Of a stretch of DNA of 64,000 bases, positions 1 through 9,271 are shown in pieces. The DNA comes from Syntrophotalea acetylenivorans. GTDB lineage: Bacteria; Desulfobacterota; Desulfuromonadia; Desulfuromonadales; Syntrophotaleaceae. The position numbers were made by a program, and so were the translations under genes. The notes beneath the pieces are model-generated. The model ran no database searches. It had not been told where the DNA came from and saw only the letters and a list, made by a program, of their open reading frames with translations. The stretch spans positions 1,922,001-1,986,000 of the forward strand of contig NZ_CP015519.1 of the NCBI RefSeq assembly GCF_001887775.1, read 5' to 3'. Within the stretch, counting starts at the first letter, position 1. Each line of letters begins with the position of its first letter.

Positions 1-2404
1 CATAGCCCCGCACCGCGCCGTTGCGGCTGTTTATTTCAGCCACCGAGCAACGACGGCCGAAAAGAGTGTTTACATACCCCTGTTGCCGACCTTCTTCCTT
101 TTTCGCCTCCATGAACTCCAACACCTTGGGATAGCGGGCAAAGTAGCTGTCGATATATTCCTGTGCTTCTTTACGGCCGATCCCCAGGGACTTGGCCAGA
201 CCGAAAGCACTCATTCCGTAAAGGACACCGAAGTTGATGGTCTTGGCACTGCGGCGCATCTCCGGCGTGACCAGCTCAAGAAAGACACCGAAGATCTCGC
301 TGGCGGTGCGGGTATGGATATCCTCGCCCTGGGCAAAAGACTCCTTGAGGGCCGGCTCATCGGCCATATGGGCCAGAATGCGCAACTCGACCTGCGAGTA
401 GTCGGCGGCCAGCAACAGGTTGCCCTCCGCCGGCACGAAGGCCTCGCGAATCCTCCGTCCCTCTTCGGTGCGGATCGGAATATTCTGCAGGTTCGGCTCA
501 CTGGAAGAAAGCCGGCCGGTAGCCGTCACGGCCTGGTTGAAGGAGGTATGAATGCGCCCGGTATCGGGATGGACCAACCTGGGCAAGGCATCGCAGTAGG
601 TACTCTTGAGTTTGGCCAGGGAGCGATACTCGAGGATACGGGCGGCGATATCGTGCTCCTCCGCCAGCTTGGTCAATACTTCCACGTCCGTCGACCAACC
701 GGTTTTGGTCTTTTTACCCCGGGGCAGATCGAGCCGTTCGAAGAGTACCTCGCCAAGCTGTTTAGGCGAAGCGACATTGAAGGGCCCACCGGCTATGCGG
801 TGAATTTCTTCTTCCAGGGTCCGCATTTTGCCTTCCATCTCCTTGGACAGATTGTTGAGGAATTCACTGTCGATGCGAATGCCGGCCCATTCCATATCGG
901 CCAGTACCGCCAGCAGCGGCATTTCGATTTCGTCAAAAAGCTGCTGCTGCCCGGACTCAACCAACTGTGGCGCCAGCTTCTGCTGCAAACGCAAGGTGAT
1001 ATCAGCATCTTCGGTGGCGTAGGTCAGAGCTTTTTCAATCTCGACTTCCTCAAAGCCAATGCGATTACGGCCACTGCCGCAGACCTCGCTGTAGCTGATG
1101 GTCCGATAGCCAAGCAGGTCGCCGGCCAGATTATCCAGAGAATGGGACTTGGCCGCCGGATTGGCCAGGTAGGAAGCCAGCATGGTGTCGAAGCTCAAAC
1201 CGGCCACTTCGAGCCCGGCCCGGCGCAACACCAGCAAATCGTATTTACCGTTCTGAGCCACCTTGACCCGCTTTTCATCTCCCAACAGCGGCTGCAACCT
1301 GTCCAAGACCATCTGACAATCGAGCTGCTCAGGGGCGCCGAGGTAACGATGTCCGACAGGGACATACCAACCCTGTTCCGCTTCGATGGCAAAGGACAGA
1401 CCGACCAGGTCGGCCCGCAGGGGATCGAGAGAGGTGGTTTCCGTATCGAAGGCCACCATTTCGGCTTTCTGCAACGCCGCAAGCATGTCGTTCAGCTCGG
1501 CCTCGGTCAACACCAGGCGATAACCTTCGCCACTGGCGCGCTGGTCGCTGGAAAACTCCTGCAGCAACTTATGGAATTCCAGCTCCTTGAACAAGCCGGT
1601 TAGCTTCTCCCGGTTTGGCTCGCTGATCATCAGCTGTTCATAGTCGATTTCCAGGTTCAAATCGTCGACCAGGGTGACCAGCTGTTTCGACAACAGGGCC
1701 TGCTCACCGAACTGGCGTAGATTCTCCTGGCGTTTCTTGCCCGAGACCTGGTCGATGTTGTCCAACAGATTCTCCACCGAGCCGAAATCCTGGATCAACT
1801 GGCGAGCAGTCTTCTCGCCGATACCCGGCACCCCCGGCACGTTGTCGGAACTGTCACCGGCCAGGGCCTGCACCTCGACCACCTTGTCCGGTGTGCCGCC
1901 GAAACGCTCGGCGACCTCCTCCAGACCAACCACCTGATCCTTCATGGTATCGAGCAGCCGAATCCGTTCGTCGACAATCTGCATCAGGTCTTTGTCGCCG
2001 GTGACAACCGTCACGGCCATCCCCTCGGCCGCGAAACGCCGGGCCAGAGTAGCGATAATGTCATCCGCCTCGTATCCGGCCAGTTCCAGGGCCGGCATAT
2101 TAAATGCCTGCACCAACTCCTTGATCAGAGGAATCTGCGGCCGCAAGTCCTCGGGCATGGCGGATCGATTGGCCTTGTATTCGGGATAAATCTCTTTACG
2201 AAAGGTCGGACCCTTGGCGTCGAAGATGACGGCCAGATGATCGGGCTGTTCCTCCCGTACCACTTTAAGCAGCATATTGGTAAAGCCAAGAACGGCATTG
2301 GTCGCCAACCCTTTGGAATTGGACAACTGACGTATAGCGTAATAAGCCCGATAGATATAAGAAGAGCCGTCGATGAGATAAAGGCGCTGAGCCTGGTCGG
2401 TCAT
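1..2404 (-). CDS. polA: DNA polymerase I, C-terminus beyond the window edge
   Basis: Family A DNA polymerase I: Okazaki-fragment maturation and repair synthesis in the cytoplasm. Translating leftward from the ATG at 2404 (AGG-rich RBS just upstream) gives 801 codons that run off the left edge. Order seen: an N-terminal 5'-3' exonuclease/FEN domain starting MTDQAQRLYLIDGSSYIYRA with AGDSSDNVPGVPGIGEKTA near residue 190; a 3'-5' exonuclease domain retaining acidic residues (VAFDTETTSL, and a YATEDADITLRL segment), so proofreading is probably active; and the polymerase domain with TATGRLSSSEPNLQNIP, LLAADYSQVELRILAHM (motif A) and AKTINFGVLYGMSAFGL (motif B/O-helix). The final ~100 residues, including the HDE motif C, lie outside. 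It is transcribed away from the neighbouring barrel gene. Confidence 0.97.
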   Translation of the reverse strand, partial: MTDQAQRLYLIDGSSYIYRAYYAIRQLSNSKGLATNAVLGFTNMLLKVVREEQPDHLAVIFDAKGPTFRKEIYPEYKANRSAMPEDLRPQIPLIKELVQAFNMPALELAGYEADDIIATLARRFAAEGMAVTVVTGDKDLMQIVDERIRLLDTMKDQVVGLEEVAERFGGTPDKVVEVQALAGDSSDNVPGVPGIGEKTARQLIQDFGSVENLLDNIDQVSGKKRQENLRQFGEQALLSKQLVTLVDDLNLEIDYEQLMISEPNREKLTGLFKELEFHKLLQEFSSDQRASGEGYRLVLTEAELNDMLAALQKAEMVAFDTETTSLDPLRADLVGLSFAIEAEQGWYVPVGHRYLGAPEQLDCQMVLDRLQPLLGDEKRVKVAQNGKYDLLVLRRAGLEVAGLSFDTMLASYLANPAAKSHSLDNLAGDLLGYRTISYSEVCGSGRNRIGFEEVEIEKALTYATEDADITLRLQQKLAPQLVESGQQQLFDEIEMPLLAVLADMEWAGIRIDSEFLNNLSKEMEGKMRTLEEEIHRIAGGPFNVASPKQLGEVLFERLDLPRGKKTKTGWSTDVEVLTKLAEEHDIAARILEYRSLAKLKSTYCDALPRLVHPDTGRIHTSFNQAVTATGRLSSSEPNLQNIPIRTEEGRRIREAFVPAEGNLLLAADYSQVELRILAHMADEPALKESFAQGEDIHTRTASEIFGVFLELVTPEMRRSAKTINFGVLYGMSAFGLAKSLGIGRKEAQEYIDSYFARYPKVLEFMEAKKEEGRQQGYVNTLFGRRCSVAEINSRNGAVRGY

Positions 2405-2725
2405 GTATTCCTCCGGCAAATAATGAAGATACTGGCGCACATTATTCCACAGGCGCAGAAAAATACCAAGCAGCCACACGGCATACAATATTCAAGCTTT
2501 TACAACAAAGGGAAAAAGGCTCTTCAATCAGGCGGAAAATCTCTTTCGGCAGTTGCTAAATCTATTGAAGTGCTCGTAAGTCATGGTTTTATTTGCAAGT
2601 TAACCAGCAAAATGTTAAAGCTCATGGTTCACGTTCTGTAAATACCAATTAAAAGGGGTTTCATACCTGCACCAAGCAGAAAGCGACCCTATTGCCATTG
2701 ATCGCTTACTGAAGGGGCCGACACA
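2405..2725. other. Intergenic region between divergent polA and an outer-membrane barrel gene
   Basis: This 321-bp stretch is AT-richer than the genes on both sides and must contain the polA promoter (minus strand) and the promoter of the barrel gene (plus strand). An open frame crosses it on the plus strand, but it continues from the antisense of polA and has no RBS, so I do not call it. I see no hairpin terminator, tRNA or clear operator. Confidence 0.5.
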
Positions 2726-3712
2726 TTGAATTACAGGGTTTTTTGTACCTTATTTCTATTTTCGTTGATGGGTTTGGGGCTCGGAGAAAGCAACTGCGAA
2801 GCACAAACGGTTTTTTTCCAGGGAGCTGAGCTGCAATTGGGCAGCGGCTATCGCAGCGCTGAGCTGGACTGGAACATTGCCCACCCCAGCGGCAGTCCCG
2901 ATGTGCTCTCCGAGCTCGAATGGGATGAATTGGATATATTTCAGACCGAGGCCAAAGGCCAAACCTGGTTCGGTTCGGCAAAATGGCCCAAGCTCTCCCT
3001 TTACCTGAAGGGCTCGGCTGCCTACGGCTGGGTTGTCAACGGCGACAACCGGGACAGCGATTACGCCGGCAACAATCGTTCTTCAGAGTTCTCCCGTTCG
3101 GAAAACTGTGGCGACGGCGGGAACACCCTTGACCTGAGCATCGCCGCCGGCCCTCAGATCAAACTCTGGCAAGGCAAGCTCGCAATGGCCTTTCTGGTCG
3201 GCTGGTCTTACCACGAGCAAAACCTGGAAATCAGCGACGGCCAACAAACGTTGAGAGATGCAGGACTGGCGGCATCCATCGGCGCCAATCCTCCGCCGGC
3301 AGTTGGCCCCATCTCTGGTCTCGACAGCAGCTACGATACGAAATGGTGGGGTCCCTGGCTCGGCACCGACCTGACCTGGCAACTGAACGAGCGGGCGACC
3401 TTGGGTGGAGCCTTCGCCTGGCACTTCGCCGACTACGAAGCCAAAGCCGACTGGAATCTGCGGGACGACCTGGCCCATCCGGTCAGCTTTCGCCATTATG
3501 CCAACGGCCACGGTCTGACCCTGGGGCTGGGACTGGAATACCAGTTGAGCGACACCTGGCTGCTCGAACTCAGCTACGACTACCAGGATTGGCAGGCGGA
3601 TGACGGAAACAGCTACAGTTATGCCGCCGGTGGTGGCCGCAGCAAGACCCGCCTCAACGAGGTAAACTGGCGCTCCCATTCGACACTGCTCAGCCTGGGC
3701 TATCAGTTTTGA
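2726..3712 (+). CDS. Outer-membrane beta-barrel protein, omptin/Protochlamydia-OMP-like
   Basis: A 328-aa secreted barrel. The start is TTG 2726 behind a GAAGGGG ribosome site; an N-terminal hydrophobic signal (about residues 4-20) precedes mature protein. The rest is alternating aromatic/polar strands ending SLLSLGYQF, with a C-terminal Phe as expected for Bam-dependent barrels. The blocks GSAAYGWVVNGDNRDSDY, WSYHEQNLEISDG, DTKWWGPWLGTDL, AHPVSFRHYANGHG resemble a family related to omptins and the Protochlamydia outer-membrane protein. The acidic cluster DNRDSDY occupies a place like the omptin catalytic aspartates, but I cannot demonstrate the second Asp-His pair, so protease activity is not claimed. 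It stands alone; its TGA stop overlaps a palindromic repeat. Confidence 0.75.
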   Translation: MNYRVFCTLFLFSLMGLGLGESNCEAQTVFFQGAELQLGSGYRSAELDWNIAHPSGSPDVLSELEWDELDIFQTEAKGQTWFGSAKWPKLSLYLKGSAAYGWVVNGDNRDSDYAGNNRSSEFSRSENCGDGGNTLDLSIAAGPQIKLWQGKLAMAFLVGWSYHEQNLEISDGQQTLRDAGLAASIGANPPPAVGPISGLDSSYDTKWWGPWLGTDLTWQLNERATLGGAFAWHFADYEAKADWNLRDDLAHPVSFRHYANGHGLTLGLGLEYQLSDTWLLELSYDYQDWQADDGNSYSYAAGGGRSKTRLNEVNWRSHSTLLSLGYQF

Positions 3713-3836
3713 TGGTGTCGCAAAAAGTCCACTCTACGTCGTTACGGCGTTTTTTCAGGACCTCGACATACTAGATGTATGGCCTATTCCCCTGAAAAAC
3801 ACCAGGACTTGTAGAACGAATTTTAGCTTAGCCATC
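3711..3836 (+). repeat. Stop-codon-overlapping palindromic repeat, copy 1 (long form)
   Basis: A 126-bp element beginning GATGGTGTCGCAAAAA, whose first GA lies inside the TGA stop (3710-3712) of the barrel gene, and ending TTTTAGCTTAGCCATC. The two ends are imperfect inverted complements. Internal sequence holds another inverted pair (TTTTTTCAGG and CCTGAAAAA) around a short AT-rich centre. Shorter relatives lie at 18860, 20747 and 23544 (minus strand). Confidence 0.85.
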
Positions 3837-4061
3837 CATAGTAAGTTTTTGCGAATGCATAAACTAACCGCGCATTTGATATGTACCTGGACAAGAAGCT
3901 TATCCTTACGTATTAAAAATTCGGCTTTTTTCTTTTTTAGCCTTCAAGCCATTGATTTAGCAAGTATACTTGATAGGGCAAAACCCAATATTCAATCGGC
4001 AACATTCTAACCAGGGGGTTGCGCAGGCCAACCGAGCCCTGAGCGCAGTCGAGTCATCGCC
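3837..4061 (+). promoter_or_regulatory. Upstream region of the gsp operon with a candidate sigma-70 promoter
   Basis: With the preceding repeat this makes a 349-bp gene-free gap. A candidate promoter is TTCAAG (3943-3948), 16 bp, TATACT (3965-3970), about 90 bp before gspC. The flanking DNA is AT-rich (poly-T tracts near 3925-3938) as often seen for UP-like elements. The assignment is by eye only. Confidence 0.35.
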
Positions 4062-4925
4062 ATGCTGGCTAGTGTACACAAATATTTCTGGGTCTGTTAC
4101 CTGGTGCTGCCGCTCCTATTCGGGGCCGCTATTGGCCATTTAACCGCAGTGAGTACCGATATCTGGCTCGCCAAGCCTTTATCCGGAGCTTGGGAAAAGA
4201 GCGCCGCCCCGGCGCCCAAGGCAACCAATCTGCCTTTGAGCGCTTATGAATTGATACTACAACGCAACATATTCGATTCCCGGGGGCCGGCAACCGGCTC
4301 TTTGCAGGGGGCCGCTTTAGCCGATTCGGCAGAAGCCACCGCTCGCAGGGCTAACTTGACGCTGTTAGGCACCATGGTTGCAGGTGCTCAATCTTCTGCG
4401 CTGCTTTCCGTCGAGCAGGAAACAACCCTGCTGCACCTTGACGAAGAGCTGCCAGGTGGTGGCCGCATCAAACAGATCGACCGAAAGCGGGTTCTGATCA
4501 GCTGGCCCGACGGTTCCGAGCAGGAACTGCTCGTCAGCGATGAGGCTCCAACGGTCAGCGCCAAACCGAAAGTCAGCAACGGCCAAGGCGTTCGCGCCGC
4601 CGGTGAGAATCGTTGGCTTATCAGCCGCAACGAGATCGAGAAAGCCCGTGCCGACATGAATCAACTGCTCAAGTCGGCGCGCCTTGAACCGAAAATTGTC
4701 GGCGGAGTAACTCAAGGGTTTCTGGTCCGTATGGTGCGCTCCAACTCGCTGGTAGCGAAGCTTGGCATCAAACGGGGGGATCTGATCAAAGAGGTCAACG
4801 GCGTGCCTCTGGACAGTCCGGAAAAAGCGCTACAGGTATTTCAGCAATTACGGGAAGCGAAAAAGGTTTCCGTCAATCTGCTGCGCAGGGGAGAACCCCT
4901 CACCTACAGTTATGAAGTTGATTAA
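4062..4925 (+). CDS. gspC: Type II secretion inner-membrane clamp protein GspC
   Basis: GspC links the inner-membrane platform to the secretin GspD. This 287-aa protein has a short cytoplasmic N-terminus, one membrane helix (about residues 10-30, YFWVCYLVLPLLFGAAIGHL), a periplasmic homology region beginning near LILQRNIFDSRG and a C-terminal PDZ domain (GVTQGFLVRMVRSNSLVAKLGIKRGDLIKEVNG). The ATG at 4062 has no strong ribosome site. It is the first gene of a colinear gspC-N operon; gspD follows after 80 bp with its own good RBS. Family assignment rests on domain order and operon position and is firm. Confidence 0.93.
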   Translation: MLASVHKYFWVCYLVLPLLFGAAIGHLTAVSTDIWLAKPLSGAWEKSAAPAPKATNLPLSAYELILQRNIFDSRGPATGSLQGAALADSAEATARRANLTLLGTMVAGAQSSALLSVEQETTLLHLDEELPGGGRIKQIDRKRVLISWPDGSEQELLVSDEAPTVSAKPKVSNGQGVRAAGENRWLISRNEIEKARADMNQLLKSARLEPKIVGGVTQGFLVRMVRSNSLVAKLGIKRGDLIKEVNGVPLDSPEKALQVFQQLREAKKVSVNLLRRGEPLTYSYEVD

Positions 4926-5005
4926 TTCGTCAGAGGCTTAACCCGGTTGATCCGGTTATAATTCCTATAAATTTCATTTCCCGCAAAGGGAAGGAGCCCG
5001 GTGAA

Positions 5006-7555
5006 ATGTTACTTTCATCATTGAGGCCGAAAGCCGACCGCACCCGACTGCTGCACACGCTGTTACCGCTACTGGCAGCGATGCTCGTGAGCCTTGTGAT
5101 ATTACAGCCTCTGGCGGCCTGCGCCGAGGAGCTGTCTGCTGAAGCATTGCCAGCAACCGAGGGACCGGCCGCTACCCTGGTTGAAGAAGCCCGGGTCAAC
5201 CCGACTGGCGCCACCTTGATCACCGATGGTCAGATCGTCAAGTACCGCTACTTTGCCCTGCCCAGCCCGCCACGCCTGGTGGTCGACATCTACGATGTCG
5301 AACCTGCTTTTACTGAACGGGAGTTCGCCATGCAGGGCGCCTTCAGCCAAATGCGAGTCGGCATTTACCCGGACAAGACCCGGTTTGTCTTCGATGCTCC
5401 CCATGCCGTGCCGGAACATACCGTTGTCTCTACTGGCGAGGCCCTGGAAATCCTCTGGAGCACCGTTGACGGTTCAGCAAAGGAAGATCTGGCTATCGAC
5501 AATGCTGCTAAAACGGACCCCTTTGCCCTGCCTGCGGAAGCCACAGTCAACGGGCCAGCCGCTGCGGTCCGCAGCAGTGCAGTGACCACCAAGCCAACCG
5601 AAGGGAGCGATGTCTCTCTGGACTTCACCGACATCGAGCTTGCCGATCTGATTAAAACCATCAGCGAATTGACCGGGCGTAATTTTGTCTACGACGACAC
5701 TGTTAAAGGCAAGGTCACAGTCATCACCCCGGAAGGCATGTCCCGGGCCGAAGCCTATCAACTCTTTCTGACGGTCCTCAGCGTTAAAGGCTTCACAGTC
5801 ATCCCTTCAGGCAAGGTCCATAAAATCATTCGCGACAAGGACGCCAAGGAGACCAACCTGCCCCTTTTGGCTGACGGTCGACAAACAAGCGGCGAGCAAT
5901 TCGTTACCCGCTTGGTACGGCTGCAACATATCGATGCGGAAACCATGGCCAACAGCGTGCTGGCGCCGTTGATCCCCAAAACAGGCAATATCGTTTCTTA
6001 TCCGCCGGCCAATACCCTGATCATCACCGACAGTGCCGCCAACATTGAGCGCCTGGTAAAAATTATCCGCCGCCTCGACGTACCCAGCTCTGTCGACCGC
6101 CTGGAAGTCATTTCTCTGGAATTTGCCAACGCTGAAGAAGTCGCGGAAATCTGCCAGACCGTTCTCAGCCAAACCGGACCCAAGGCATCCTCAGGAAAAA
6201 ACGGCAAGTCTGCCCAGCAGGGAGCCACCAGCCAGGTGCTGCCCTATCCCCGCACCAATTCGTTGCTGGTAATGGCAAGCGAAGAAGATCTGCAAACGGT
6301 CCGCCAGCTGGTCAACCGCCTTGACCAGAAGCCGACCGAGGACCGATCGCCGATCAATGTCTACTACCTGGAGAACGCCGACGCTGAAAAACTGGCGGAA
6401 ACGCTCACCCATATCGTTGCCGGCAAAAAAGGGGTGGTTCGCAACGGCCGCAGTCAGTCGGGTTCCACCTCCTTGAGTGAAGACCTCAGCATCACCGCCG
6501 ACAAACCGACCAACGCCCTGATCATCAACGGCAGCCCGGAGGACTACGAACAGGTTCGGGAAATCATTGCCCAACTCGATATCAAACGGAAACAGGTCTA
6601 TGTCGAAACCCTGATCCTTGAACTTTCCATGGATGCCACCAAACAACTCGGTGCTTCCTTGCAGGGTGCCTTTAAAGTCGGCGATGGAGTCGTAAACATC
6701 AGCACCAACCAAGGCCTCGGCCCGGCCTCACTGAGCGATTTCACCGCGTCCGATGACAGTACCTTGCCCAGCGTGCTCGGCCAAGCCATCGACGGCATCC
6801 TTCTGGGCGGTCTGTTCAGCCCGATCAGCGTGGAAGGCGCGGACGGCAACGTGATCACCATACCAGCCTTCTCGGCCCTGATCGACCTGTCGAAAACAAA
6901 CAACGACGTCAACATTCTTTCGGCCCCCCGCCTGCTGACCTCGGACAACGAAGAAGCCGAAATCATCGTCGGCGCCAATGTGCCGATCATCACCGAACGG
7001 CTCACCGACACCGGCGGTAGTGACAGTCTGGCCCAGAGTGTTTCCGTGGAGCGGCAGGACGTCGCTCTGACTTTGCGCTTTACTCCGCAGATCACCGAGG
7101 GGGACCTGGTGCGGCTCAATGTCTTCCAGGAAATCACCGGCATCGCCCAAAACCAGATCGGCGATGTCGATTCCATCGGCCCGACCCTGACCAAGCGGCT
7201 GTTGCGCAATACGGTGCTGGCTGAAGATGGTCAGACCGTGGTCCTTGGCGGCCTGATTCGCAACGACGTTCAGGATATCGAGAGCAAGGTACCGCTGCTC
7301 GGCGATATCCCAGTGCTCGGTTGGCTGTTTAAGCACAGCACCAAAATCGAAAGCAAGGTCAACCTGCTGATCTTTATTACTCCGCGCATCATCAAGGACA
7401 AGGACGATCTGGCCGCCGTAACCCGCCGGAGCAGCCGAGCCATGGAAGCCTTCCGGCCTGAAGGGGCTCCGCCGCTGATTCCGGCTGAACTGCTCGGCAA
7501 CGACCTGCTCTATGCTCCCATTGAGAGCAACGATTCGTCGGCGTCGACCCGCTAA
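5006..7555 (+). CDS. gspD: Type II secretion outer-membrane secretin GspD, with N-terminal AMIN domain
   Basis: Forms the outer-membrane secretin pore. This 849-aa protein starts ATG 5006 with GGAAGGAG upstream and a signal peptide (hydrophobic stretch about 18-36, ending near CAEE). Residues ~50-155 look like an AMIN domain (VEEARVNPTGATLITDG, PPRLVVDIYDV, MRVGIYPDKTRFVFDA), the peptidoglycan-binding module more typical of PilQ. Then follow an N0/STN-like region (VSLDFTDIELADLIKTISE), several secretin N repeats (RLEVISLEFANAEEVAEICQ, NVYYLENADAEKLAETL) separated by a Ser/Gly-rich linker, and the secretin core (VETLILELSMDATKQLG, NDVNILSAPRLLTSDNEEAEI, ending FITPRIIKDK). There is no obvious pilotin-binding S domain beyond a ~50-residue tail, and no pilotin gene nearby. 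Confidence 0.95.
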   Translation: MLLSSLRPKADRTRLLHTLLPLLAAMLVSLVILQPLAACAEELSAEALPATEGPAATLVEEARVNPTGATLITDGQIVKYRYFALPSPPRLVVDIYDVEPAFTEREFAMQGAFSQMRVGIYPDKTRFVFDAPHAVPEHTVVSTGEALEILWSTVDGSAKEDLAIDNAAKTDPFALPAEATVNGPAAAVRSSAVTTKPTEGSDVSLDFTDIELADLIKTISELTGRNFVYDDTVKGKVTVITPEGMSRAEAYQLFLTVLSVKGFTVIPSGKVHKIIRDKDAKETNLPLLADGRQTSGEQFVTRLVRLQHIDAETMANSVLAPLIPKTGNIVSYPPANTLIITDSAANIERLVKIIRRLDVPSSVDRLEVISLEFANAEEVAEICQTVLSQTGPKASSGKNGKSAQQGATSQVLPYPRTNSLLVMASEEDLQTVRQLVNRLDQKPTEDRSPINVYYLENADAEKLAETLTHIVAGKKGVVRNGRSQSGSTSLSEDLSITADKPTNALIINGSPEDYEQVREIIAQLDIKRKQVYVETLILELSMDATKQLGASLQGAFKVGDGVVNISTNQGLGPASLSDFTASDDSTLPSVLGQAIDGILLGGLFSPISVEGADGNVITIPAFSALIDLSKTNNDVNILSAPRLLTSDNEEAEIIVGANVPIITERLTDTGGSDSLAQSVSVERQDVALTLRFTPQITEGDLVRLNVFQEITGIAQNQIGDVDSIGPTLTKRLLRNTVLAEDGQTVVLGGLIRNDVQDIESKVPLLGDIPVLGWLFKHSTKIESKVNLLIFITPRIIKDKDDLAAVTRRSSRAMEAFRPEGAPPLIPAELLGNDLLYAPIESNDSSASTR

Positions 7556-7571
7556 CCACAAGCAGTTATTT

Positions 7572-9269
7572 ATGAGTATCTGGAAGCCACTCGGCGAAAT
7601 TCTGCAGCAACAATGCAGCGTCCCGGCCGCAGCTATCGAGCAAGCGCTCACTGCTCAGCAGCAGAGCCAGCTGCGTCTTGGCGAATTGTTGATTCAGGCC
7701 AAAGCCATCGACTCAGCTACCTTGGCCAGGGCCCTTGCCCTGCAACTGGATCTCCCTTTTTGCGATCAGATCACCGAGCCGGCCGAAGATGAACTGCTGA
7801 AACTTATTCCCATCGCCTTCGCCAAAGAGCACCGCATTTTTCCCATTAAACGCAACAACGGCCGTCTTAAACTGGCAATTGCCGACCCTCTGGACGGCCG
7901 CGTCCTTAACGACCTGACCACCCTGACCGGCTGCCAGCCGGATATCGTCGTAGCCAGTGCTGAAGAGATCCTCCAAGCCATCAACCGGGGCTACGAGCAG
8001 CACGCCGACAAGGCGCAAAACGTGGCTGAAGAAATCAGCGACAGTGATAGCAGCGACCAGCTCGGCAAGCTGGAACCCGCCGACCTGCTGGACGCCTCCG
8101 ACGAGGGTCCGATCATCCGCTTCGTCAACAGCATGCTGACCCAGGCCTATAAGGAACGGGCCAGCGATATCCACATCGAACCCTTTGAAACCGACCTGGT
8201 GGTTCGCTATCGCATCGACGGCATCCTGTATGAGGTATTGCGGCCGCCAGCCAAGGCCCAGGCAAGCATCAGCAGCCGTATCAAGATTATGGCCAACCTG
8301 AATATCGCCGAGAAACGTCTCCCCCAGGATGGTCGTTTCGGGGTACGTATCGCCGGTAAAGATGTGGATGTGCGCGTCTCGACCCTACCCACCGCTTTCG
8401 GCGAACGAATCGTGCTGCGTCTGCTGGACAAGTCCACCAACGTTCTGACCCTGGAAGAGATCGGCATGGGCCCCGTGCTTCTGCGGCAGGTTCACAGCAT
8501 GATTCGCAAGAGTCACGGCATCTTCCTGGTCACCGGCCCGACCGGATCCGGCAAGACCACCACCCTTTATGCCGCCCTTTCCTTGCTCAACAGCCGGGAA
8601 AAGAACATCATCACCGTCGAAGATCCGATTGAATATCAGCTCGAAGGGGTTGGTCAGATCCAGGTCAACCCCAAGATCGAACTGACCTTCGCCGCCGGAC
8701 TGCGTTCGATCCTGCGTCAGGACCCCGACATCATCATGGTGGGCGAGATTCGCGATACGGAGACAGCGGAGATTGCCGTTCAGTCGGCCTTGACCGGCCA
8801 CATGGTCTTTTCCACCCTGCATACCAACGACGCCGCCGGCGCTCTGACCCGATTGGTGGAAATGGGCATCGAACCGTTTCTTGCAGCGTCCTCCATCGTC
8901 GGCGTTCTGGCCCAGCGACTGGTGCGCAATCTCTGTCCCCACTGCCGCGAGACCTACCAACCGAGTCCCGAGCTGTTACGGGAAGCCGGACTGTCGCAGG
9001 AACTGCCGACGGGAAGCATGCTTTACCGTGCGGTCGGTTGTGATCAGTGCATGGACATCGGCTACCGGGGCCGCAGCGGCATCTATGAGTTACTGACCAT
9101 CGATGAAAAAGTGCGTGACCTGTTGCTGCAGAATCAAGACGCCGGCGCTATCAAGCGGGCAAGCCTGGCAGCCGGCATGACCTCGTTGCGCGAAGCCGGG
9201 ATCGCCAAAGCCCTGGCCGGTGAAACGAGTATCGAGGAAGTCTTGCGCGTCACACAAGAGGAGACCTGA
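7572..9269 (+). CDS. gspE: Type II secretion ATPase GspE
   Basis: Cytoplasmic hexameric ATPase powering pseudopilus assembly. I choose ATG 7572, 16 bp after the gspD stop, giving 565 aa beginning MSIWKPLGEILQQQC; earlier in-frame starts overlap gspD and add a basic non-family extension. Order: GspE N-terminal (MshEN-like) domain to ~150, linker, then the ATPase core with Walker A GPTGSGKTTT (~320-330), Asp box and Walker B (ILRQDPDIIMVGEIRD, ~380), His box GHMVFSTLHTND. The C-terminal zinc module is intact: CPHC (~454) and CDQC (~490). gspF follows after 2 bp. Confidence 0.96.
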   Translation: MSIWKPLGEILQQQCSVPAAAIEQALTAQQQSQLRLGELLIQAKAIDSATLARALALQLDLPFCDQITEPAEDELLKLIPIAFAKEHRIFPIKRNNGRLKLAIADPLDGRVLNDLTTLTGCQPDIVVASAEEILQAINRGYEQHADKAQNVAEEISDSDSSDQLGKLEPADLLDASDEGPIIRFVNSMLTQAYKERASDIHIEPFETDLVVRYRIDGILYEVLRPPAKAQASISSRIKIMANLNIAEKRLPQDGRFGVRIAGKDVDVRVSTLPTAFGERIVLRLLDKSTNVLTLEEIGMGPVLLRQVHSMIRKSHGIFLVTGPTGSGKTTTLYAALSLLNSREKNIITVEDPIEYQLEGVGQIQVNPKIELTFAAGLRSILRQDPDIIMVGEIRDTETAEIAVQSALTGHMVFSTLHTNDAAGALTRLVEMGIEPFLAASSIVGVLAQRLVRNLCPHCRETYQPSPELLREAGLSQELPTGSMLYRAVGCDQCMDIGYRGRSGIYELLTIDEKVRDLLLQNQDAGAIKRASLAAGMTSLREAGIAKALAGETSIEEVLRVTQEET

Positions 9270-9271
9270 TC

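Noticed and set aside
83-1603. Long open frame (506 codons) on the plus strand
   Set aside because: It is the antisense of polA, whose minus-strand translation has all family motifs; the plus frame has no recognisable domain or RBS.
3083-3679. Minus-strand open frame opposite the barrel gene
   Set aside because: Shadow frame; the plus-strand product has a signal peptide, barrel strands and C-terminal Phe.
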